Positions 36,949 through 47,134 of a stretch of DNA of 64,000 nt are shown here, in pieces. Within the stretch, counting starts at the first letter, position 1. Each line of letters opens with the position of its first letter. This DNA is from Frondihabitans sucicola (lineage in GTDB: Bacteria > Actinomycetota > Actinomycetes > Actinomycetales > Microbacteriaceae): contig NZ_AP027732.1 of the NCBI RefSeq assembly GCF_030296615.1, positions 62,001-126,000 on the forward strand. The letters run 5' to 3'. Both the position numbers and the translations under genes were made by a program. The notes under the pieces are model-generated. The model was not told the DNA's origin and did no database searches. It worked only from the letters and a program-made list of their open reading frames with translations.

Positions 36949-38073
36949 TTACCTCGCCACTTTCAGAACCCGGTCGGTGATGATGTTGCGCTGGATCTCG
37001 TTCGTGCCCGAGTAGATGGACATCGCCTTCGACGCCAGATAGCTGTGCCGCCAGTAGTCGCGGTGGATCGGGCAGCGGGTGTCGATGCCGAGGCGTGTCG
37101 CGTCCTGGATCAGCTCGCTCCACTGGACCTTGAGCACCGAGCCGGCCGTGAACCAGTCCTCGCCCGCCGCTTTCTCTTCGGTCGCCCGCAGGATGTGCCA
37201 CCGCAGAAGCTCCTTGCGATCCTGCAGCCGCACGGCGTCGTGCGGCTTGTCCAGGGAGCAACAGGAACTGAGCAGGTCGATCTCGGTGGTCGCCTCGACG
37301 AGCCGCGTCGCGGCCTCGGTGGTGCCCCGCTCGTTGCTCAGGACGGTCATCGCGACCGCCCAGCCTTCGTGCTCGCCACCGATCAGGTCTTCGTCGGGGA
37401 CGAAGACGTCCGTGAAGAAGACCTCGTTGAACTCCTGCTCGCCATTGATCTGGCGGATGGGGCGGACGTCGATGCCGTCCTGCTCCATGTCGAGGAGGAA
37501 GAAGCTGAGGTTGTGGTGTCGCGGCAGCTCGGTCGAGCTCTTCGCCAGCATCAGACAGCGCGTGGAGTACTGCGCGAAGCTCGTCCAGATCTTCTGCCCG
37601 GTGATGCGGTAGCCGCCGTCGACCTTGACGGCGCGGGTCGTCACGGCCGCCAGGTCGGATCCTGCGCCGGGCTCCGAGAACCCCTGGCACCAGATCTCCG
37701 ACGCGTCGAGGATGCGGGGGAGGTACTTCTTCTTCTGCTGCTCCGTGCCCGCCGCGATGATCGTCGGTCCGGCGAGGACGCGCCCGATCCTGCCGAAGCC
37801 GTCCGGGGCGTTCGCCTTCGACGACTCCTCGTAGTAGATCAGCTCCTCGATCGGGCCGAAGCCCCGCCCGCCGTACTCCTCGGGCCAGGACAGGCCGGCG
37901 AAGCCTCCCTCGAACAGCGCTTCGTCCCACGAACGTTGGATGCGCTGCACGTCGTCGGGTCCGAGGGCCTGTCTGCCGTCCCGCCACTCTGCGGGAATTG
38001 CCTCGGCGACCCAGGCGCTGACGTCCGCTCGAAAGCGGTCGGCCGCGGGATCGTCGAATCGTGTCATGGTCAT
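36949..38073 (-). CDS. acyl-CoA dehydrogenase
   Basis: 374 residues. It has the FAD and substrate motif CQGFSEPGAGSDLA, KIWTSFAQYSTRC and the C-terminal IYSGTNEIQRNII. At the position where medium-chain enzymes have the catalytic Glu (YEGT) this protein has Ser (YSGT), so its base must lie elsewhere or in the partner subunit. Electrons should go to the EtfBA pair of the same regulon. The start ATG at 38073 has GGAG upstream. Confidence 0.9.
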   Translation of the reverse strand: MTMTRFDDPAADRFRADVSAWVAEAIPAEWRDGRQALGPDDVQRIQRSWDEALFEGGFAGLSWPEEYGGRGFGPIEELIYYEESSKANAPDGFGRIGRVLAGPTIIAAGTEQQKKKYLPRILDASEIWCQGFSEPGAGSDLAAVTTRAVKVDGGYRITGQKIWTSFAQYSTRCLMLAKSSTELPRHHNLSFFLLDMEQDGIDVRPIRQINGEQEFNEVFFTDVFVPDEDLIGGEHEGWAVAMTVLSNERGTTEAATRLVEATTEIDLLSSCCSLDKPHDAVRLQDRKELLRWHILRATEEKAAGEDWFTAGSVLKVQWSELIQDATRLGIDTRCPIHRDYWRHSYLASKAMSIYSGTNEIQRNIITDRVLKVAR

Positions 38074-38093
38074 GACGTCGATCTCTCCTTCTG

Positions 38094-38696
38094 TCAGGTG
38101 ATCTCAGGGTGGTCGTAGCGAGCTCCGACCAGGTGAAGGGCCAGGTCGGCGTACTCGTCGCCGATCTGGGTGGGGGTGAGGCGGCCGCCGGGGCGGTACC
38201 AGTTGATGACGGACTCGCCCATGCCGAGGATCGCGAAGGTCACCCGCGTCACGTCGACGTCTCGGAATTCGCCCCCGTCGATGCCCGCGCGCAGGATGTC
38301 CCGGAAGATCTGCTCGTACGACTTCAGCATCGTGACGAGCCCGGTCCGGATCTCCGGATCGAGGTGGACCAGCCCCTCGCGGACCATGACGAGGTCGTCG
38401 GAACTGCAGTAGTGCGCCGTGTGCGCTCCCACCGCGGCGTAGAGACGGTCGGTCTGCGTCGGGCCGGCCGTGGCGAGTGCCGTCTCGACCTTGTCGCGCA
38501 GGATCTCCGTGCCGTTGCGCATCATCTTCTCGACGAGCGCTTGTTTCGACGGCGTGTAGTTGTAGATGCTCTGCGCCTCCATGCCGACCGCGCTCGCGAT
38601 CTGCCGCAGGGTCATCCCGACATAGCCCTTGCGATTGAAGAGCTTTCGGGCTTCGTTCAGAATCCGGGTCTCGGTTTCGTTCTTTTCGAGCAGCAC
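38094..38696 (-). CDS. TetR family regulator of the catabolic regulon
   Basis: 200 residues from a GTG start, GGAG 7 bases upstream. HTH TLRQIASAVGMEAQSIYNY. It lies inside the minus-strand run, between the ABC ATPase (one-base overlap) and the acyl-CoA dehydrogenases. It is the only regulator there and the best candidate to bind the palindrome at 44279-44304. An acyl-CoA ligand is likely. Confidence 0.85.
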   Translation of the reverse strand: MLLEKNETETRILNEARKLFNRKGYVGMTLRQIASAVGMEAQSIYNYTPSKQALVEKMMRNGTEILRDKVETALATAGPTQTDRLYAAVGAHTAHYCSSDDLVMVREGLVHLDPEIRTGLVTMLKSYEQIFRDILRAGIDGGEFRDVDVTRVTFAILGMGESVINWYRPGGRLTPTQIGDEYADLALHLVGARYDHPEIT

Positions 38697-39412
38697 TATT
38701 TCTCTCCAACTGACAGGTGACGGTCGACGAGATCCGGATCGGACACCAGGAGTTCCGGGGTGCCCGACCAGACCATCTCCCCAGTCTCCAGGACGTGCAC
38801 CTCGTCGGCGAGATCGGTCACGAAGCGAAAGTTCTGCTCGGCCACGACCACGCCGAGATCGAAGATCTCGGGAAGTCGGGCGATGGAGGCCTGCAGCTGT
38901 TCGACGATGAGGGGCGAGAGGCCCTCCGTCGGCTCATCGAGCAACAGGAAGTCGGGCGCGCTCATCAGAGCGCGGGCGATGGTGACCGCCTGCTGCTCTC
39001 CGCCGCTCAGCTCGTAACCGGCCCGCTTGAGCAGACCGCGCACGAGCGGAACCGCCTCGAGTACGCGCTCGAGCTGGTCGGACGCGACGCCGCGGCGCCG
39101 TGCGATGTCGAGATTCTCGGCGACCGTCAGGCGCGTGAAGATCCGTCGCGTGTCGGGCACCCAGGCCACACCGAGACGCGCGACCTTGTACGTCGCGAGC
39201 TTGCGCAGCGAGCGGCCGTCGATCGCCACGTCACCGCGCACCGTGATCTCGGGGTCGGCGACGATCGACTTCAGCAGAGTCGTCTTTCCGGCGCCGTTCC
39301 GGCCGAGGAGACCGACGCACCGGCCCTTCTCCACCCGCAGGTCGATGCTCTTGAGCGCCGAGGCGAGGCCGTACGAGGCGGACAGCCCCGTGACCGTGAG
39401 TGTCGAGGTCAT
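38696..39412 (-). CDS. ABC transporter ATPase, LivF type
   Basis: 238 residues. Walker A GRNGAGKTT, signature LSGGEQQ, Walker B LLLDEPTEGLSP. It is one of two ATPases of a branched-chain-amino-acid-type importer. In this context the importer probably takes up the acid later activated by the ligase. Confidence 0.93.
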   Translation of the reverse strand: MTSTLTVTGLSASYGLASALKSIDLRVEKGRCVGLLGRNGAGKTTLLKSIVADPEITVRGDVAIDGRSLRKLATYKVARLGVAWVPDTRRIFTRLTVAENLDIARRRGVASDQLERVLEAVPLVRGLLKRAGYELSGGEQQAVTIARALMSAPDFLLLDEPTEGLSPLIVEQLQASIARLPEIFDLGVVVAEQNFRFVTDLADEVHVLETGEMVWSGTPELLVSDPDLVDRHLSVGEK

Positions 39413-40164
39413 CGGTCCTCCCGATACGAGTTGCCGAGATAGATCTCTCGGGTCAGCGGAGCGTCCCGCACCTCGTCCGGCAGACCCTGGAGAGCGATCC
39501 GGCCGTTCGCCAGGAGCACGACCTTGTCGGCGAGCGCGAAGACGACGTTCATGTCGTGCGCCGTGATCACGCAGGTCATCTCGGGTCGAGACGCCCGGAG
39601 GCCCTTCAGCAGTTCGATCGTGCCGGGGATGTCTTCCGCTCCCATGCCCGCCGTGGGTTCGTCGAGGAGGAGGACGGAGGGATCCTGCGCGAGCGCCATG
39701 GCGATCTCGAGGCTCTTCCGGTCACCGTGCGAGAGTGTGGCGGACGGCCGGCGGCGCGCCGAGCTCAGGCCGACGGCGTCGAGCGCGAGGTCGACGGTGT
39801 CGTCGGATCGCGGCGACTTCGAGACGAGGTTGCGGTAGCGCGACTGGTGGGCGAGACGCGCGATGACGACGTTCTCCTCCACCGTCTTCTCGAGGAAGTA
39901 CCGGGCGACCTGGAAGGTGCGCGCGACGCCCTGCTCGGCGAGGTGCCGGGCGCCGGCGCGGGTCACGTCCTTGCCGAACAGGGAGACGCGGCCCTTCGTC
40001 GCCCGCGTCTCCCCCGCCATGACGCCGAAGAGGGTCGTCTTGCCCGCGCCGTTCGGCCCGATGATGGCGACGGTCTCCCCCACCTCGATCGAGAGGGAGA
40101 CGTCCTGCACGACGGGCGGGCCGCCGTAGTTCTTGTCGACACCGACGAGGTCGAGAGCGATCAT
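39409..40164 (-). CDS. ABC transporter ATPase, LivG type
   Basis: 251 residues, starting MIALDLVGVDKNYGG. Walker A GPNGAGKTT, signature LSHGDRKSLEIA, Walker B LLLDEPTAGM. It overlaps both neighbours by ATGA. It is the second ATPase of the importer. Confidence 0.93.
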   Translation of the reverse strand: MIALDLVGVDKNYGGPPVVQDVSLSIEVGETVAIIGPNGAGKTTLFGVMAGETRATKGRVSLFGKDVTRAGARHLAEQGVARTFQVARYFLEKTVEENVVIARLAHQSRYRNLVSKSPRSDDTVDLALDAVGLSSARRRPSATLSHGDRKSLEIAMALAQDPSVLLLDEPTAGMGAEDIPGTIELLKGLRASRPEMTCVITAHDMNVVFALADKVVLLANGRIALQGLPDEVRDAPLTREIYLGNSYREDR

Positions 40165-41195
40165 GCTTTCCTCCCGCGGCGAAGACGGCCGAGAACGGGG
40201 AACCGGTTGCTGAGGCGTTCGAGGAGGCCGAGGACGCCCTTCGGGAAGACCAGGACCACGACGAGGAGGATGACTCCCAGATAGAGCGTCCCGTTCGACG
40301 AGTTGCCGAAGACCGCCGTGCTCAGCAGCTGGAAGATCAGCGCACCGATCGCAGGGCCCCAGAATCGGTACATGCCGCCGAGCAGGGCCATGATGATGAT
40401 CTGACCGCTGAACGTGAACGACAGGGTGTCGGGGGTGACGATGCCGCCCTGCTGCGCGAACAGCGCGCCGGCCAGGCCCGCGACGGCGCCGGAGAGTGTG
40501 AACGCGGCGAGTCGCAGACCTTTCACCGGCAGGCCGATCGAGGCCGCTTTCACCGGATCGTCGCGGATGGCGTTGAGACTCGCCCCGAACGACGAGAGGT
40601 TGATGCGGCGCAGGATGCCCATCACGACGGCGATGACCACGATCGTGTAGATCCAGAACGAGTTGTTCGAGGTCACGTCGAACCCGAACACCGACCCTCG
40701 AGTGATCCCGACCAGTCCGTTGTCGCCTCCGAGGGGCCCGATCTTGAACGTGAGGAGGTAGGCGATCTGCCCCACGATCATCGTCAGCATCGCGAATTCG
40801 ACCTTGACGAGGCGTCCGCCGAGCAGGCCGATGACGACGGCCGCGATGGCGGCGACCACCGCCGACAGGCCCAGGAAGAGGAGGGCGTTCCACGACTCCG
40901 TCCGGAGGAGCGCCGTGGCGTACGCCCCCATTCCGAAGAACGCGGCGTGGCCGAAGGTGTAGGTGCCGGTCCAGCCGAACAGGATGCCGAGGCTCGTGGC
41001 CAGCAGGGAGTAGATGACGCCGATGGTCAGGGTGTACTGCCAGCTCGACGGGAGGACGAAGTAGCCGATCGACAGGACGACCGCGAAGATCGCGGGTTCG
41101 TAGAGGGGCCGGACGTCCCAGGCGCGTCGCCCGACCAGGGCTTTGGGTGCCGGACGCCGAGGGAGGACGGTGCCCGGAGCGGTCTTGGTCGTCAC
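40161..41195 (-). CDS. ABC transporter permease, LivM type
   Basis: 344 residues from a GTG start overlapping the LivH-type stop (GTGA). It has about eight to ten hydrophobic segments and the ATPase-contact region FGASLNAIRDDPVKAASIG. It ends with a basic tail (GRLRRGRKA). Confidence 0.92.
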   Translation of the reverse strand: MTTKTAPGTVLPRRPAPKALVGRRAWDVRPLYEPAIFAVVLSIGYFVLPSSWQYTLTIGVIYSLLATSLGILFGWTGTYTFGHAAFFGMGAYATALLRTESWNALLFLGLSAVVAAIAAVVIGLLGGRLVKVEFAMLTMIVGQIAYLLTFKIGPLGGDNGLVGITRGSVFGFDVTSNNSFWIYTIVVIAVVMGILRRINLSSFGASLNAIRDDPVKAASIGLPVKGLRLAAFTLSGAVAGLAGALFAQQGGIVTPDTLSFTFSGQIIIMALLGGMYRFWGPAIGALIFQLLSTAVFGNSSNGTLYLGVILLVVVLVFPKGVLGLLERLSNRFPVLGRLRRGRKA

Positions 41196-42078
41196 GCGGC
41201 GGCTCCGATCCTGGCGTTCCCGAGCAGACCACGCGGGCGGACGAGAAGCACCACGGCCACGAGGATGTAGAAGGTGAAACCGCTGAGGAAGGGGAAGTAC
41301 GCCACGGCCAGGGCCTCGGTGACCCCGACCAGGATCGACGAGATGAGCGAGCCGGTGATGGATCCCAGCCCGCCGATGATGACGACCGCGAAGCTCTCGA
41401 GGATGTACGAGTCGCCGAGATTCGCCGAGACGGAGACCGTGGGTGCGATGAGCACCCCGGCGAGACCGGCGAGGGCGCTGCCGAGGCCGAACACCAGGAA
41501 CATGACGCGCTTGGTGTTGAGGCCCACGGCCTCGCCCATGACCTGGTCCTGGGCGATGGCCTTGATGTCGCGCCCGAAGCGACTCCGGTTCAGCAGCAGG
41601 AACAGCCCGACGGCGAAGACCGCGCCGATGACGACGAGGAGGATCGAGTACGCCGGCAGCGCTGCTCCGAGCACGTGGACGTTGCCGCTCAGGACCTTCG
41701 GCTGATTGACCGTCGCCGGGCTGTCGCCCCAGAGGAGCTCGGAGGCGCCTTCGACGATGAGCAGGATCGCGAACGTCGCGAGCAGCATCGTGATGTGGTC
41801 GCCCCGGTACAGGCGCCGCACCACCGTGCGCTCGACGACGAGACCCAGCACCCCGACGACGACCGCTCCGACGAGCGCCGCGCCGATGAAGACGGGAATC
41901 GACGGGAAGACCGTGCCGATCACCGACGTGGCGACGAGCGCACCGACGGCGAACAGCGAGCCGTGGGCGAAGTTCAGCACTCCGAGCACCCCGTAGATCA
42001 GCGTGAGTCCACTCGCGACCAGGAAGAGAGGACGCCGAAGGCGATCCCGCTCACCAGGGTCGAAATGAGTTCGGTCAT
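41192..42078 (-). CDS. ABC transporter permease, LivH type (one apparent frameshift)
   Basis: 295 residues after adding one base near 42025-42030. Without it the N-terminus (MTELISTLVSGIAFGVL) is separated from the rest (VLGVLNFAHGSLFAVGAL). The contact region DIKAIAQDQVMGEAVGL is present. The ATG at 42078 lies one base after the binding-protein stop. Confidence 0.87.
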
Positions 42079-42079
42079 G

Positions 42080-43305
42080 TCATTTCCCCGTCTTGACGAC
42101 TGTCGTGCTGAGGATCTTGACGTTCTCCGGGCTCTTGGTGTCTCCGACGGTGTTGGACACGACCACGGGTGCGTTCGCCTGGTGGGTCGTCTTGTCGATG
42201 GTCAGCTTCCCCGAGAGCGTGGTGAAGCTGAGGCCGGGCATCGTCGCGAGCACCTTCGAGTAGTCGTCGGTGCCGGCCTTCTTGATGGCGGCGGCCATGG
42301 CCTTGACCCCGACCCAGGCGTCGTAGCTCCAGTCGATGGGGAGCTTCCCGGTCTTCGCCTTGTAGTCGTTCACGAACTTCGTGTTGGCGCTCGACGTGAA
42401 CGCGGCGTAGTTGTAGTCGTAGGCGTTCCACACGTTGGGTGCGAGGCCGTTCAGCGTACGGGCGACCGGGTAGTAGCCGCCGGGCTGCAGGATCACCGCG
42501 AACTTCTTCGAGATGTCGTACGACTGCGACTGCTTCAGGAACGTGCCGGTGCCGCTGCCGAACGTGCCCAGGTAGAGGGCGCTCGTCTTCGGATCGCCGA
42601 CCTTGCCGACGAGCGACTGCACCTGGAGGCTGAAGTCGGACTGGGCGATCGGCACGAACGTGCTGCTCTTCACCTTCAGCGGCACGCCCGCCTTCTTGAT
42701 GGAGCTCTGGTAGAGCGCCCACTGCGACGTGCCGGTGACGTAGTTGTAGCCGAAGGCCGAGTAGTCCGTGACGTCGGGGAACTTCTTCGCGATGGTCTTG
42801 GCGAGGTTGATCACCAGGTCGTCGTCGTCGGTGCTCGTGCGGAAGAGGTTGGAGAACGGGGCCGGCTTGCCGTTCTGACCGGTGAGGCCGTCGTTGGTGC
42901 AGCCGGTGTCGACGAGCACGACGTTGAGGCTCGGCAGGGTCGGACCGACGGCGAGGCAGCCGGCGCTGTTGAGCATGCCGACGACGAGGTGGACGCCGCT
43001 GTTCGAGAGGTCACGGACGGCGGTCGACGCGGTCTGCGGAGTGGACTGCTCGTCTTTGTTGACGATCTTGATCTTGCGACCGAGCACACCGCCCGCTTTG
43101 TTGATCTCGGCGGCGGCGACCTCGGCGCCCGCGACCTGGTTCTGGCCGATCTCGGCCAGCGGCCCCGTCTGCGGGCCGACGACGCCGATCGTGATCGGAC
43201 CCGATTTCGATCCGCCCCCGAGTTGCTGGAGCACCCGCTCAGAGCGACGACGCAGGCGATGATGGCGCCCAGTGCCAGAACCGGCTTGGCTGGAAAATTC
43301 TTCAT
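42080..43305 (-). CDS. ABC transporter substrate-binding lipoprotein, LivK type (one apparent frameshift)
   Basis: 408 residues after adding one base in the C5 run at 43214-43218. The lipobox LSGC (Cys25) is in the first frame and the mature part GGGSKSGPITIGVVGPQTG follows in the second. Periplasmic-binding fold type I. Without repair the gene would lack its signal peptide, which supports sequencing error. Ligand unknown; aromatic or alicyclic acids are plausible. Confidence 0.87.
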
Positions 43306-43336
43306 TGAATTGATTCCTCACTGTGTTCGTGGTGGA

Positions 43337-44266
43337 TCAGAGAATCGCGATCGCGTTCCCTGGGGAGCCGGCGGCGCCGCTGAGGTTCAGCGGTGCTGCG
43401 GCGACGAAGAAGTCGTATCGGCCGGTGTCCCGGCAGGCGACGGAGAGCCGCTCCAGGTCGAACAGCTCGCCGAGGGGGATTCCAAGCAGGGGCAGGAGAC
43501 GGCGATGCAGCGATCCGACCGCGGGGTCTCCCGGCACGGGTTCGACGGCCGGAGTGTCCGTCGCGATGGCGGCGATGCCCCAGTTCCAGAGCAGACGCGC
43601 AGTCGCCTCGCCGGCGTGGATGCCCGGGATCCTCGTGACCGGTGGAGCGTCCGACGCTCGGCCGGCATGTGCCGCCGGCCATCCGGTGCGGACGAGCAGG
43701 ATGTCGCCGCGCCGCACCTCGACGCCCTCTGCCGCAGCGATCTCCTCGAGTAGCTCAGGCGTCACGACGAACTCCTCGTCCACCGGGACGCTCGAGCCCC
43801 GCGCTCCGAGATGCGCGGCCACGTCCAGCAGGACGCCGCGTCCCGCGATGCCGCGCCTGGCCCAGACCTCGATGCCGAGCGCCGTCTGCTCCGGGTCGTT
43901 CGTGTCGAGCACTCCGCCGTAGAAGCCGAACTCGCGAGCGCGAACGTGGCCGAAGCCGTCCCACTGCGTCGAGCCCTGCGGGAAGTAGTTGTCGATCTTG
44001 TCGTCCCAGGTGTTGCGATCGACCTCGAAGTGGTCGTGCCGGATGGGCTCTCGGCCGAACAGCGGAGGATTCGGCTCGTCGACGGGGAGGCTGAGCCCCA
44101 CCGTCACGCCCGAGACGATGCTGCGTGCGGCCGCGGCGACGACCTCCGGGGTCAGGTGGTTCAGCGTGCCCAGCTGGTCGCCCGCGCCGAAGAACTCCCA
44201 CGAGTAGGGCAGGTCCAAGCGCTCGAGCCGGGGCAGCTCGTCGTAATCGGGAACTTCGTCGTTCAT
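43337..44266 (-). CDS. cyclase family protein (kynurenine formamidase-like hydrolase)
   Basis: 309 residues. The metal-binding motif of this branch is STQWDGFGHV, followed by GVLLDVAAHLGARG and DILLVRTGW. The family hydrolyses cyclic or formyl amides and some ring ketones and lactones. First gene of the minus-strand run, starting 13 bases from the shared palindrome. I prefer the ATG at 44266 over the GTG directly before it. It may open or deformylate the substrate before CoA activation (inference). Confidence 0.82.
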   Translation of the reverse strand: MNDEVPDYDELPRLERLDLPYSWEFFGAGDQLGTLNHLTPEVVAAAARSIVSGVTVGLSLPVDEPNPPLFGREPIRHDHFEVDRNTWDDKIDNYFPQGSTQWDGFGHVRAREFGFYGGVLDTNDPEQTALGIEVWARRGIAGRGVLLDVAAHLGARGSSVPVDEEFVVTPELLEEIAAAEGVEVRRGDILLVRTGWPAAHAGRASDAPPVTRIPGIHAGEATARLLWNWGIAAIATDTPAVEPVPGDPAVGSLHRRLLPLLGIPLGELFDLERLSVACRDTGRYDFFVAAAPLNLSGAAGSPGNAIAIL

Positions 44267-44278
44267 CACGGGGACAGA

Positions 44279-44304
44279 TTGACTTACGAACGCTCGTAAG
44301 TCAA
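44279..44304. promoter_or_regulatory. 26-bp perfect palindrome, TetR-type operator
   Basis: TTGACTTACGA, 4 bases (ACGC), TCGTAAGTCAA: eleven paired bases on each side with no mismatch. It lies between the divergent cyclase and nitronate monooxygenase genes, 13 and 68 bases from their starts. The TTACGA/TCGTAA core is typical of TetR proteins controlling acyl-CoA genes. I saw no second copy in the window. Confidence 0.85.
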
Positions 44305-44371
44305 GATTCCCGATGAACGATCTTCCCGGGAGTGCAACGAGGCACCCCGTTCACAAGGAGGGGATTCTTCG

Positions 44372-45390
44372 ATGTTGAAGACGAGATTCACCGACGGCTT
44401 CGGCGTCAGCGCGCCGATCATGCAGGGGGCATGCAGTGGATCGGCAACGCCGATCTCGCAGCCGCCGTGTCGAACGCGGGTGGCCTGGGGACGATCACAG
44501 CACTCACCTTCGCGACCCCCGAGCTCCTCGCCGACGAGATCGCCCGCTGCCACGACCTGACCGATCGGCCGTTCGCCGTCAACCTCACGACGCTGCCGTC
44601 CATCAGCCCTCCGCCGTACGCCGAGTACCAGCGGGTGATCCTGGAAGGTCGCGTCGCCGCCGTCGAGACGTCCGGCTCCAACCCCGCGCTGTTCGTCGAC
44701 ACCTATCACGAGGCCGGGCTCAAGGTCGTCCACAAGGCGACCAGCGTCCGCCACGCGGTGAAGGCAGCCGAAGCCGGAGCGGACGCCGTCGCGGTGATCG
44801 GATTCGAGGCGGCCGGACACCCGGGCGAACTCGACGTGCCCCTGCTGGTGCTGCTGGCAGCCGTCGCCAGGCAGGTCGACGTCCCCCTCCTGGCCGCGGG
44901 CGGCATCGCGACGGGATCCGGGCTCGCAGCAGCCCTCGCCCTGGGAGCCGAGGGAGTGCTCATGGCGACCCGCTTCATGGCCACGGCGGAGACGCCGATC
45001 CACGAGAACGTGAAGAACGAGCTCGTCGCTCGCGACGAACTCCAGACCAACCTGATCTTCCGGCCGCTGCGCAACACGGCCCGGGTGTCCCGCAACTCCG
45101 TCTCGGACGAGGTCGTCGAGATCCTGGCCTCGGGCGGAGACTTCGCCGCCGTCCGCGATCTCGTCGCCGGCCGCCGCGGTCGAACCGTCTACGAGACGGG
45201 CGACCTCGAGGCGGGCATCTGGTGGGCCGGCCTCTCGCAGGCCCTCATCGACGACGTGCCCACCTGCGCCGACCTCGTCGACCGCATCGTCCACGACGCC
45301 GAGACCGTCATCCGCACGCGACTCGTCGACGCCGTGTCCGACCCGATCGGCACCGCCTCGACCGGAACCCAGAAAGGCAGCACACTGTGA
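44372..45390 (+). CDS. nitronate monooxygenase-like FMN enzyme (one apparent frameshift)
   Basis: 339 residues after adding one base in the G5 run at 44425-44429, which restores PIMQGGMQWIGNADLAAAVS. FMN-site marks are VIGFEAAGHPGE and GGIATGSGLAAALALGAEG. Annotated members oxidise nitronates, but homologues inside acyl-CoA clusters are often enoyl- or dienoyl-CoA reductases or of unknown role. Coupled to EtfB (GTGA). Confidence 0.82.
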
Positions 45391-46154
45391 AAATCGTCGT
45401 CCTCGTGAAACAGGTTCCCGACACCTGGGGCGAACGCCGCCTCGACCTCTCGACGGGTCTTCTCGACCGCTCGTCGAGCGACCTCATCATCGACGAAGTG
45501 GGCGAACGGGCCCTCGAGGCGGCTCTCGCCTACAAGGACTCTCACGACGCCGACGTCGTCGTGATGACGATGGGCCCGTCCGGTGCGACGGACGTCCTCC
45601 GCAAGGGCCTCGCGATGGGGGCCGACACCGCCGTGCACGTCCTCGACGATGCTCTCGCCGGCTCCGACATGGTCCGAACAGCCACTGTGCTCGCGGCGGC
45701 GCTCCGCCGCACCGGCTTCGACCTGGTCATCACGGGCAACGAGTCGACCGACGGCCGAGGAGGCGCCATCGCACCGATGCTGGCCGAGATCCTCGGCCTC
45801 CCCCAGGTCACCTACCTCAACTCGCTCGCCATCACGACCGAAGGAATCTCCGGTGAGCGGGGAACGGAAGCCGGAACGCAGGACGTCCACGCCTCGCTTC
45901 CGGCGATCGCCTCCGTCACCGAGCGGTCACCCGAACCACGCTTCCCAGGGTTCAAGGGCTCGATGCGCGCCAAGAAGAAGCCGCTCGAGACCTGGTCCCT
46001 CGCCGACCTCGGCGCTTTCGAGGCGCCGGCGGCCCGCTCGGTCGTCCTCACGGCAACCGAACGCCCCGCCCGGACGGCCGGACGCACGATCGTCGACGAC
46101 GGCTCGGCCGCCCACGAGCTCGCCGCCTTCCTCTCCGACGCCCACCTCATCTAG
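45387..46154 (+). CDS. etfB: electron transfer flavoprotein beta subunit
   Basis: 255 residues from a GTG overlapping the upstream stop. It begins [14 protein letters not shown] and carries [19 protein letters not shown] and the [12 protein letters not shown] signature. It forms a heterodimer with EtfA, takes electrons from the acyl-CoA dehydrogenases and passes them to the membrane. Confidence 0.95.
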   Translation: MKIVVLVKQVPDTWGERRLDLSTGLLDRSSSDLIIDEVGERALEAALAYKDSHDADVVVMTMGPSGATDVLRKGLAMGADTAVHVLDDALAGSDMVRTATVLAAALRRTGFDLVITGNESTDGRGGAIAPMLAEILGLPQVTYLNSLAITTEGISGERGTEAGTQDVHASLPAIASVTERSPEPRFPGFKGSMRAKKKPLETWSLADLGAFEAPAARSVVLTATERPARTAGRTIVDDGSAAHELAAFLSDAHLI

Positions 46155-46162
46155 GAGCACCG

Positions 46163-47134
46163 ATGTCATCCATCCTCTTCCTCGCCGACACCACGACCGA
46201 CGGGCAGCTCTCGGACACCGTCGCTCCTCTCGCCGCTGCGGCCGCCCGCCTGGGAGACCCCGTCGCGGTCGCCCTCACCCGAGGGCCGGCGCCTGCCGAC
46301 CTGGCCGCGGCGCTGGGCGGCCTCGGAGTCGCGGACGTGCGGCTTCTCGAGAGCGACGCGGTCGGCGAACGCCTGACGACCCCCGAGGTCGCCGCGCTCG
46401 TCGACGTCGCTCGCGACGTCTCCGCGGACGTCGTGCTCGTGGCCAACTCGATCGTGGGACGCGAGATCGCGGCGCGCGCAGCGATCCGTCTCGGCGGAGC
46501 CCTCGTGGTCGACGCGGTCGACGTCCGACTGGATTCCGACCGTGCAGTCGCGACGACGTCGGCGTTCGGCGGGGCCTTCGGCGTCGAGAGCAGCGTCGTC
46601 GGCGGCCCGCTCGTCGCGACCGTCCGTCGCGGAGCAACCGAAGGTGATCCTGCGCCCGTCGAACCGACGATCACCCGCGGCACCCTCGACGTCGGCGGTG
46701 AGCCGGCCGCCGTGATCGACAGCGTGCACGAGATCGTCCAGACCTCGTCGCGACCCGACCTCCGTGGCGCCACTCGGATCGTCTCGGGCGGTCGGGGGCT
46801 GCAGTCCCGAGAGCGCTTCGAGCTGGTCGAGCGGCTGGCCGACGCGCTGGGCGCTGCCGTCGGCGCCTCCCGCGCAGCCGTCGACGCGGGCTTCGTGCCG
46901 CAGAGCTCGCAGGTCGGGCAGACGGGCGTGACGGTGTCGCCCGACCTGTACGTGGCGCTCGGCATCTCCGGGGCCATCCAGCACAAGGCCGGCATGCAGA
47001 CGGCCAAGACGATCGTCGCCATCAACAGCGATCCGGACGCACCCATCTTCGAGATCGCCGACTTCGGCATCGTCGGCGACCTCTTCACCATCGTGCCGAG
47101 CATCATCGACGAAATCTCGGCCGTCCGCGCATGA
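46163..47134 (+). CDS. etfA: electron transfer flavoprotein alpha subunit
   Basis: 323 residues. The C-terminal FAD domain has [33 protein letters not shown] and [10 protein letters not shown]. It lies 8 bases after etfB. Its stop overlaps the start of a membrane cytochrome b gene (ATGA), an unusual partner. No ETF:quinone oxidoreductase gene is in the window. Confidence 0.95.
   Translation: MSSILFLADTTTDGQLSDTVAPLAAAAARLGDPVAVALTRGPAPADLAAALGGLGVADVRLLESDAVGERLTTPEVAALVDVARDVSADVVLVANSIVGREIAARAAIRLGGALVVDAVDVRLDSDRAVATTSAFGGAFGVESSVVGGPLVATVRRGATEGDPAPVEPTITRGTLDVGGEPAAVIDSVHEIVQTSSRPDLRGATRIVSGGRGLQSRERFELVERLADALGAAVGASRAAVDAGFVPQSSQVGQTGVTVSPDLYVALGISGAIQHKAGMQTAKTIVAINSDPDAPIFEIADFGIVGDLFTIVPSIIDEISAVRA

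Noticed and set aside
44425..44429. Programmed ribosomal frameshifting in several genes
   Set aside because: The sites share no slippery heptamer or downstream structure and occur in unrelated housekeeping-type genes; homopolymer error explains them all.
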